From assembly GCA_019022655.1 (NCBI GenBank), contig JAFJYI010000313.1, positions 310,001-374,000 of the forward strand: a stretch of 64,000 nt of DNA, in the 5' to 3' direction. A model generated the notes under the pieces. The model was not told the origin of the DNA and did not search any database. It was given only the letters and a program-made list of their open reading frames with translations. The DNA is from Acacia acuminata (Eukaryota; Streptophyta; Magnoliopsida; Fabales; Fabaceae). Positions 57,381-64,000 of this stretch are shown one piece after another. Numbering within the stretch: the first letter of the stretch is position 1; each line of letters begins with the position of its first letter. A program made the translations under genes and the position numbers.

Positions 57381-59283
57381 TGTAAGTGGAGCTATATACC
57401 CAAGAGGGGGGGTGAATTGGGTATTTTAAAACTTTTCAGAAAATGCTCTGTTTTGAAGCTATAAAAACAGAGGTAAACAGAGTGAGGGAAGAAGAAGCTG
57501 GACACAAGGATTTATACTGGTTCGGTCCAACTCTTTGACCTACGTCCGATCCCGAAACACTGGGATTTTCCACTATCACTCAATTACAATTACACACTCG
57601 TACTCGGGATGATCCTCTCCCTAGGACTCACTCCCCCTTACAAGCCGTAATTGTAAACAATCGATACACACTCGTACTCAAGAGTTATCCTCTCCCTAGG
57701 ACTAACTCCCCTTACAAGTTGTACTCGATTACAATCGATACCCACTCAGTAAACGAAGGATGCTCCTCAACCTAGGACACACTCCCCTTTACAAGTTGTA
57801 CTCGATTTTCCCAATCCCCAAGTCACCGACTTGAGATTGTTACAATGAATGATATACATGAGACATAAACTCTCTCTAAGAGTAGATAATGATAATCCTC
57901 GAAGCTCAATGTATCTCAAGATACTACACGATAAAACGAAGAAATAAATATGAGACTTGGATGATTTTCATCTTCAAAGAGCAGGTGTGTCTATTGGAAA
58001 GGCTTGAATGCAACTCTATTTATACTCAGAGATCATTAAATGACCGTTGCCTTTCAAATAGATCCGTTGGAGAAGTTCTCCCAGTGTTAGGAGGTGGCTT
58101 AGGCACTTTCTCTCTCTAATATTCTCTTAAACCAGCTGGCCAAGTAATCTGTGTTGACCTTCTGCGAATTAATCCGTTGGAGATGCAGTTTCTTGTTGTA
58201 GAAAACATTCTTAAATGCTTTGCAAACGTGTGCAGGTGGATTAGCCAAAGTTGTGCAAGTTTCTGATCAGAGCATTAATGTTCTCAACCACTTTTTGCTT
58301 TTTGCTTTATCACTTCAAAATCATTCTCTAAACCATCTGAAATTCACTAATAAAGTCATTAAACATAGCTAAGAATAGTAGAGAATAATCCTGGAAAGTA
58401 TTAAGATTAAACAAGAATGATTTTAATCGTCGATTTGAATTTCGAATCGGCGTCACGAACTCGAGTTCGGTTCATGCAGCTCGAGTTCGAGGCTTCAAAG
58501 TGTAAGGGCGTTTCAAGTTCAGAACTTCTAAACTGGAGGTTTGCAAAACAGAACCGAGGTTCTCGAGACATAAAAAGTTTCTTTGCTCTCGGTATGGACC
58601 AAACTCGAGGTTTGTATATTTAGGCTCGAGTTTTTGAACATTAAAAATGAAGTTTCGTCATGCGGACCAAACCCGAGGTTTGTATATTTAGGCTCGAGTT
58701 TGTTGAACATTAAAAATGAAGTTTCGCATGCGGACCAAACCGAGGTTTGCGTAGAGAACCTGAGGTTTGTGAAATTTGTTCAGGGCCAAACCTGAGGTTT
58801 GCATTTTAGGCTCGAGTTTAGACTCCTATCGAGCAAACCATCGGGAAATTAGTTTGAAACACATTTTGAATAAAACATGAACTCGAGTCTATAAGTGATG
58901 AACTCGAGTTTGACACTATTCATGTCAAAAATCAGTTTTAGTTCTCAAAACACAAACCGGAGGTTTCCAAAGTGCAAACCGAGGTTTTCTCAAGTTAAAA
59001 ATCATTTTGCTCTCGTAAGGCACGAACTCGAGTTCATAAACTTAAGCTCGAGTTTGCTCGGCTTAGAAAACTTTTGGAAAACTTTTGGCCCGACGCAAAC
59101 CGGAGGTTCATGGAAGCGATCTCAAGTTTATGAAAATCTCATTTGAAAAATTCTTCCCGCTGAGAGGCAAACTCGAGTTTGTCTCCACAAACTCGAGTTT
59201 ACATATTTATAAACTCTTTGAAACTTTTCTCGGAGGTGCGAACCGAGGTTTAAGAACCGAACCGAGGTTTATGAAACAAACCT
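57381..59283 (-). mobile_element. Partial SIRE-type copia LTR (outer copy)
   Basis: Begins TGTAAGTGGAGCTATATACC followed by CAAGAGGGGGGGTGAATTGG and parallels 59284-60190 closely. It contains about three tandem units of 74-75 bp (57592-57810, ACACTCGTACTC..CTCCCTAGGAC) where the other LTR has one. From 58430 it carries a CTCGAG array. It stops at 59283, where a second SIRE element has inserted, so its U3 end is beyond the window. Frames at 57889-59288 are not coding. Confidence 0.7.
58440..59215. repeat. CTCGAG palindrome array 1
   Basis: About 13 CTCGAG hexamers by eye in under 800 bp, mostly within AACTCGAGTT or GGCTCGAGTT, interleaved with AACC(T)GAGGTTT and AACCGGAGGTT. Part of the outer SIRE LTR. 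Confidence 0.85.
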
Positions 59284-61336
59284 TGTAAATGGAGCTATAT
59301 ACCCAAGAGGGGGGTGAATTGGGTATTTTAAAAACTTTTAGAAATATGCTCTGTTTTGAAATAATGAAACCAGAGATAGACAAAGAGGAGGAAGGGAAGG
59401 AAAGCTTGCTCAATGGAAATTATCCTGGTTCGTCTTATCTTTGACCTACATCCAGTCCCAAGCCACACTTGGGATTTTCAATCCACTATACTCACAAACC
59501 GATTACACACTCGTACTCAAGAGTAGTTCTCTCTCTAGAACTCACTCCCCTTACAAGTTGTAATCAATACACCCAACCACCAAGTCCCCGACTTGTGGTT
59601 ATCTCAATCAATAAATGATTTACGAGATAGAACTCTCTCACAGAAAGCGAGATAAAATGAACATGAAGTGCAAGTATCAGATTGATACAATATAGATGAA
59701 AGCTGAACACAATAAATGGCAATCAATGAATTTTCGCTCTCAGTAGTTGTGTCAACTTGAGAAGAAGTTAATGCACTCTATTTATAGGTAGAGAACATTA
59801 AATGACCGTTGAATGGTGAATCCAACCGTTGTAGGTGATTAGCATTAAGTCTGGTCATCTTCTCTCTCTAACATCCAACTAATCCAAGTGCTAATATGAT
59901 CGAGGTGGAGCTCGAGGATTTGCCCGTTGGAGAAGAGTTTACTTGATGAAGTAAGTGTTTTTGAACGTTGAGAATTCGTGCGAGAGGTGAATTAGCCAAA
60001 AGGAGGTTGATTCACGGATGTGCAATAAATGCTCGACCACTTTTTGCTTTTTCCCTTGTTCTTCATTAAATTTCATCTGTGCTAACTGAAATCCACTAAA
60101 TAAACTTGTTAAACATATCTGGGAACATAAGTGAATGATTCATGAAAGCAATTGGAACAAACAAGAGTGATTTGCAGAATCGTCAGATTTGAATTTCAGT
60201 ATCAGCGACACGAACTCGAGTTCAGTTCATGCAGGCTCGAGTTCGAGGCTTCAAAGTGTAGAGGTGCTTAAGTTCAAATCTTCTAAACTGGAGGTTTGCA
60301 AAATAGAACCTGAGGTTCGAGGGATATAAAAACTTTCTTTGCTCTCGGGTTGCTTTGAACTCGAGTTTGCACATAGTGAACTCGAGTTCACATCATCCGA
60401 GAGAGAGGAGATCGATATTTTGCCTTTTGAGAAACTTCAAGCAAAAGTATGAACTCGAGTCCATTAGTGGGTAGGCTCGAGTTTGACACTGTTTAGCAAA
60501 ATCTCGCTTTTTGTATACAAGCTCAAACCTGAGGTTCATGGCGTGAACTCTAGAGTTCTTCTTAATTTGAAAAACACATTGCCCTTTGTAAGAGGTGAAC
60601 TCGAGTTTACAATGATAGGCTCGAGTTCGATTGTCTTTGAAAAACTTAAATACTCTCGGTCTGAAATAAACCTGAGGTTTAAGCACACAGGCTCGAGTTT
60701 GTTTGTCTTGAAAAAACGAGTGCTCTCGGCTTGAAATGAACACGAGGTTTAATTACACAGCTCGAGTTTGTTTGTTTTGAAAAACTCGAGTGCTCTCGGC
60801 CTGAAATGAACTGAGGTTTAAATGTGTAGGCTCGAGTTTGTTCAACCAGAAAACTTTTAAAAGTTCTCGGCTTGAGGCAAACACGAGGTTTGCTAGAGAG
60901 CGAGCTCGAGTTCACTTGGCTAAAACACTTTTGGGAGCTTTTCAAATTTGAAAATCTTTGCTTTCAATGAAACAGTGAAGAGTACCCAAAGCTCTTAGAA
61001 TTTGAAAAATCTTCCCGCCAGAGGTAAACCTGAGGTTCAAGTTAATAGGCTCGAGTTCAAAGAGTTTTAAACTTAGAATGTTCTCGGCCAAACCTAAACC
61101 TGAGGTTCACATTTGTGAACTCGAGTTCGCACAGACAAACCTGAGGTTTGGTGTAAGGTTTAAAGTGTTATATCCCAAGTTTGGTCTTTGTTAAAAAAAA
61201 AAAAACGAACCTCCGGTTTGTAAAAGCAGCTCGAGTTTGGCGAAGCTGATAGTTTTATATTGAAACCAACAAATGACAACTATGCTTAATCTTGTTTACA
61301 ATCGTCGTTATCATCAAAACCCTTAGAGAACTAACA
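59284..61336 (-). mobile_element. SIRE-type copia 3' LTR, 2053 bp
   Basis: Minus sense starts TGTTAGTTCTCTAAGGG right after the polypurine tract and ends CTCCATTTACA. Preceded on the plus strand by AACCT (59279-59283), the expected left TSD. CCAAGAGGGGGGTGAATTGG near its end is a recognisable SIRE feature. The U3 part (60200-61230) is a CTCGAG array. Frames at 60393-60945 are repeat translations. Confidence 0.8.
60200..61240. repeat. CTCGAG palindrome array 2
   Basis: About 16 CTCGAG hexamers by eye. Around 60653-60871 the unit CTCTCGGCxTGAAAT..AGGTTTAA..AGGCTCGAGTTTGTT repeats with a period near 70 bp. Located in U3 of the inner SIRE LTR. Confidence 0.85.
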
Positions 61337-61350
61337 TTCTCCCCTTTTTG
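61337..61350 (-). other. SIRE polypurine tract
   Basis: Minus strand AAAAAGGGGAGAA directly precedes the LTR start TGTTAG. It would prime plus-strand DNA synthesis. ATCATCAAAAAGGGGAGA is the usual copia phrase at this position. Confidence 0.85.
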
Positions 61351-61589
61351 ATGATGACAACACTTGTAAACAAGAGTATCAAAAGAAAGATTTGAAATGA
61401 TACTTTAAATCTTTAAATGCGGTCAAGATAGCTTTATCGGAGGTGGAACAAGCGAGAGATTATCGGCGAGTTTAAATGCGATCGAGTCAAGATAATATTG
61501 CCAGAAACAGATGTACAAGAGAGAGTGCAATGTCATGTCAAAAGGGTTTCAAAAGTAAATAGATAAGACAAGAGATAAGAACTAAAAAA

Positions 61590-63287
61590 AAATTCTTTCA
61601 TTCCTCTTCTCCCCCTTTGGCATCATCAAACAAGGAGGGGTTGGATGCGTGGAAAGCACGGGAGGTTCGAAAGCAGTCAGAGGCGATGTGGAGGCTGCCC
61701 GTAGACCGATTTTGTAAGATTTGGTCCATCTTGCCACCGAGATCCATCATGGTGACCAAAAGGGTAGAGATCTTGGTGGAATGATCGGCAAGCGAGTCTT
61801 CGGACCTTCTTGCTCAATTCTAAAGCCCTCCGAGTATCAACCAGATTGCTATGACCGCGATTGACCTCGGATACCAATTTCCCAATTTACGCCGACTCTC
61901 TCGGTAAGATCGAGGCGCCTTTTCCACAATTTCTTGGACCTTGACACGAAATCGAGAGGGCATGGAAGGTGGTGGAGCACTCTGGGCTTCGTGCACGAGA
62001 ATAAGTGCCTCTTGATCGTGCGGCTCTTGATCTAGGCGGAGCCCGGACTGTTCGATCCTTCCTCGGGATTGATCCCCATCGGGTTGAGGATATGCGCAAA
62101 TTCTTGGGGCTTGGCGGAGGGTCATTTGCGATAAGTACCAAATTCTCTCATGGAATAGAATCACGAGAGACGAGACTTGGAAAAGGAATTTGAGATGACA
62201 TGCCGGATTGGAATGCGAATTTGGACATCTCATGAAAGAGCCAATGACCAATATTGTGGGGTTGCTTGTCCAAGATGGAGGCAAAAATGGGGTAATCTTT
62301 CTTGGCAAAATGAGTGAAGTTGCCTCCCTTTTGTAAGAGATTCCTAGTGTAAATGTACCCCAGATTGCACGGTTGCGAGGGGGCATTGAAGCGGTGTGAA
62401 ATCCGAATGTTAAGTTTGTCGAGAACAGGCACATTTGGTCTAAGTAGTCTATGAATTGCCCTGTGGAGTGTATCGTAATGTCTGTGGGAGAAGGGGATTT
62501 GAAATTTGTAAAATGGAGTTCGGATAAGAAGGGGAAATGGTGATTTTCTGGCCTCTAACTTTGGTGGTAATCCTTTCCTCTTTTAGGTTCCCTTCTTCAT
62601 CAAGTAAATTATCAGATTGCATAAAGAAGTAGAAAACTTTCACTAATTTGGGGTTATATGGGATTTGTATTGAGAGGAGAGGATGGAATTGTTGAAGCCA
62701 GGGAGAAAGGTCTAAGTTGCAATCCTCTTTTACTTTAGCTAGATCAACATAGACAATGGGACGAAGGATCTTTCACCATATTTTTCGTAAATTTGATTCC
62801 TTCTTCGACGAGACATGCGACGGGGTTCCTCACGAATCCTCTAGGTATTCGAGAATGATGGTAAATTTCGACAATTGCGGGAGTGTTTGGAGATACACGA
62901 GGACCGTCGTGCTTGCCCTGTGGTTGTTGAGATCTAGCTTGGCCGAGTGGTAGGGACAAAGTGTTGTTTCGGCTTCCTCGAGGTTGCAATTTTGCTCGAA
63001 TGACTCGGTGGGTTCGGTGACCTTTCTTTTCCCTTTTCCTGGAACTGGTTCAGGATCATGGCGTCTTTTGGTTCGTTCTTCACGGATTGAGACCCCCTTA
63101 GGTCTGGGTGACTCGTCATCTGAACCTTCCCTTTGGACTCCTCTAACAGATTTGTCAACTCCATAGTGAAGGCGTTTCGAGCGAGTTTTTAATCTCACTG
63201 AAGGTTCTCGGCGAGGTAGGGAAGTGGATTGAGTGTTTCTTCGGTTGGAATCTTGAGTATTTGCGAGAGGGGTGGTTTTGGATGCCA
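61590..63287 (-). pseudogene. SIRE env-like ORF remnant, frameshifted
   Basis: Starts near 63287 at MASKTTPLANTQDSNRRNTQ, a basic, Ser/Arg-rich N-terminal part with PGKGKRKVTEP. The middle has VKVFYFFMQSDNLLDEEGN and TTKVRGQKITIS (about 62640-62530), then PVLDKLNIRISHRFN and YIYTRNLLQKGG..IGHWLFHEM (62430-62240), resembling the plant-transposon domain found in the ORF between pol and the 3' LTR of SIRE elements. The last part (about 61900-61600) has heptad-like ISTLLVTMMDLGGKMDQIL. At least five frame breaks. Function is unknown even for intact copies; I see no signal peptide or clear membrane segment. Confidence 0.7.
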
Positions 63288-63394
63288 TTTTCGCAGAGAT
63301 AGGTCGAAGAAGATGGGGAGATTTTGGGAGATTTAGGGTTAAGATCGCGGGGGAGAGAGAAATGAAGAGAGAATTCGGGTTTTCGGTATATAAA

Positions 63395-63745
63395 TGACCG
63401 ACGAGCTCGAGCTCCGAAAACATAGGCTCGAGTTCACATGAACTAGCACTAACTGGACTTTAAGAGTGTGTATGAGAACTCTTAAACCTTATTGATGAAC
63501 TCGAGTTCAAAACTTACGGGCTCGAGTTCGTGCCCATCTCGAGATCTTGGTTCCTCTCGTATCTCGTGAGCTCGAGGGCACTAATTCGGGCTCGAGTTCA
63601 ACTATGTTATTGAAGTCGGTATGCTTTCTCGACGCCAATGAACTCGAGGTTGCTCACTTATGGGCTCGAGTTCGTGGATAGTTAGATCCTTATTTCTTTT
63701 ACGGCCTTCTCGAGCTCGAGTTCGTCTATGATAGGCTCGAGTTTG
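63395..63745. repeat. CTCGAG palindrome array 3, pol/env spacer
   Basis: About 11 CTCGAG hexamers in 350 bp between the end of pol (63864) and the start of the env-like ORF (63287). Several are paired as GAACTCGAGTT and GGGCTCGAGTTC about 20-35 bases apart. The same motif fills the LTR U3. Confidence 0.85.
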
Positions 63746-63863
63746 CGCTCTTCTTCGTAATTTTCAGAAATGAATATCGCATAAAACAAATCTTGATACT
63801 CCGATGCTTAAGTTAGTAATTTTCAATCATCAAAACTTAAACTAACATTGGGTGAGGGATAAC

Positions 63864-64000
63864 TTACGGCTCATTGGGATTTACCATTCCCAATTCTCTT
63901 CTTATGAAATTGAATGGTTCCTTGGCTAATGGCTTTGTGAAGATGTCGGCAAGTTGAAGATGTGTTGGGATGAACATGACTTTGACATCTCTTTTCGAAC
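63864..64000 (-). pseudogene. SIRE-type copia pol, RNase H C-terminus (cut by window edge)
   Basis: The final 44 codons on the minus strand read FIPTHLQLADIFTKPLAKEP then FNFIRRELGMVNPNEP and a TAA. LADIFTKPL..F..LR.ELGM is the highly conserved end of Ty1/copia pol. The sequence is open to the edge; the rest of pol is to the right of the window, so whether it is intact cannot be told. Confidence 0.9.

Noticed and set aside
58440..61240. CRISPR-like regular repeats
   Set aside because: Units are imperfect, palindromic hexamers with variable spacing inside plant LTRs; no cas genes and a eukaryotic context.
61590..63287. Functional envelope-type gene
   Set aside because: At least five frame breaks, no signal peptide or membrane segment recognised; described only as an env-like ORF by position.

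Overview
The window looks like a gene-poor, heavily nested transposon landscape from a dicot-type plant nuclear genome. The evidence is plant-type L1 LINEs with an RNase H tail, Athila-type Ty3/gypsy and SIRE-type Ty1/copia elements, Stowaway and Mutator-like MITEs, tRNA-derived SINEs, a nuclear copy of chloroplast ndhF and a captured fragment of a plastid-transporter gene. I found no intact host gene. All reading is by eye: no database search or alignment program was run, and family names rest on recognised motifs, target-site duplications (TSDs) and comparison of copies inside the window.

1-2040: AT-rich DNA with a possible promoter and leader exon of a gene running off the left edge, then two tandem tRNA-derived SINEs inserted at the same target. 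2041-27350: an old segmental duplication. Block A (2041-8988) recurs as block B (12249-27350), and each block has been interrupted by different elements. Because the other block shows the empty site, several elements have defined ends: MULE-like 3127-4470, a TIR element in a poly(A) tract 5427-5795, Stowaway 4532-4769 and a solo LTR 8989-9943 in A; a solo LTR 12512-14127, MULE-like 16171-17212, LINE 17256-21831, Stowaway 22941-23740, a hAT-like element 24516-24880, a Pack-MULE 24991-26593 and an 83-bp fold-back MITE 26837-26919 in B. A second tRNA-derived repeat (here SINE-2) occurs 16 times between 2086 and 53912, always in the same orientation. The Pack-MULE carries a broken fragment resembling PLGG1, the plastid glycolate/glycerate translocator.

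27350-33960: degenerate further copies of the duplicated sequence with more MITEs and an internally deleted LINE flanked by a 17-bp TSD. 33960-53250: a nest. A solo gypsy LTR (ends TGTAAAACCCC and GGGTATTACA, TSD TATCT) contains a nearly full-length LINE (34040-40176) and, separately, a 300-bp chloroplast ndhF fragment. That fragment is itself split by a 9.6-kb Athila-like element whose two LTRs lie in opposite orientation.

53251-57380: repeat-derived spacer, a 3.3-kb solo LTR with a perfect TSD AAGGA, then 54 bp of another LTR. 57381-64000: SIRE-type copia sequence on the minus strand: a partial LTR into which a second SIRE element has inserted (3' LTR, polypurine tract, env-like ORF remnant, spacer and the C-terminus of pol at the window edge). 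The LTRs and the pol/env spacer carry dense arrays of the palindrome CTCGAG with a local period near 70 bp. This array and the inverted-LTR Athila are the most unusual structures seen.
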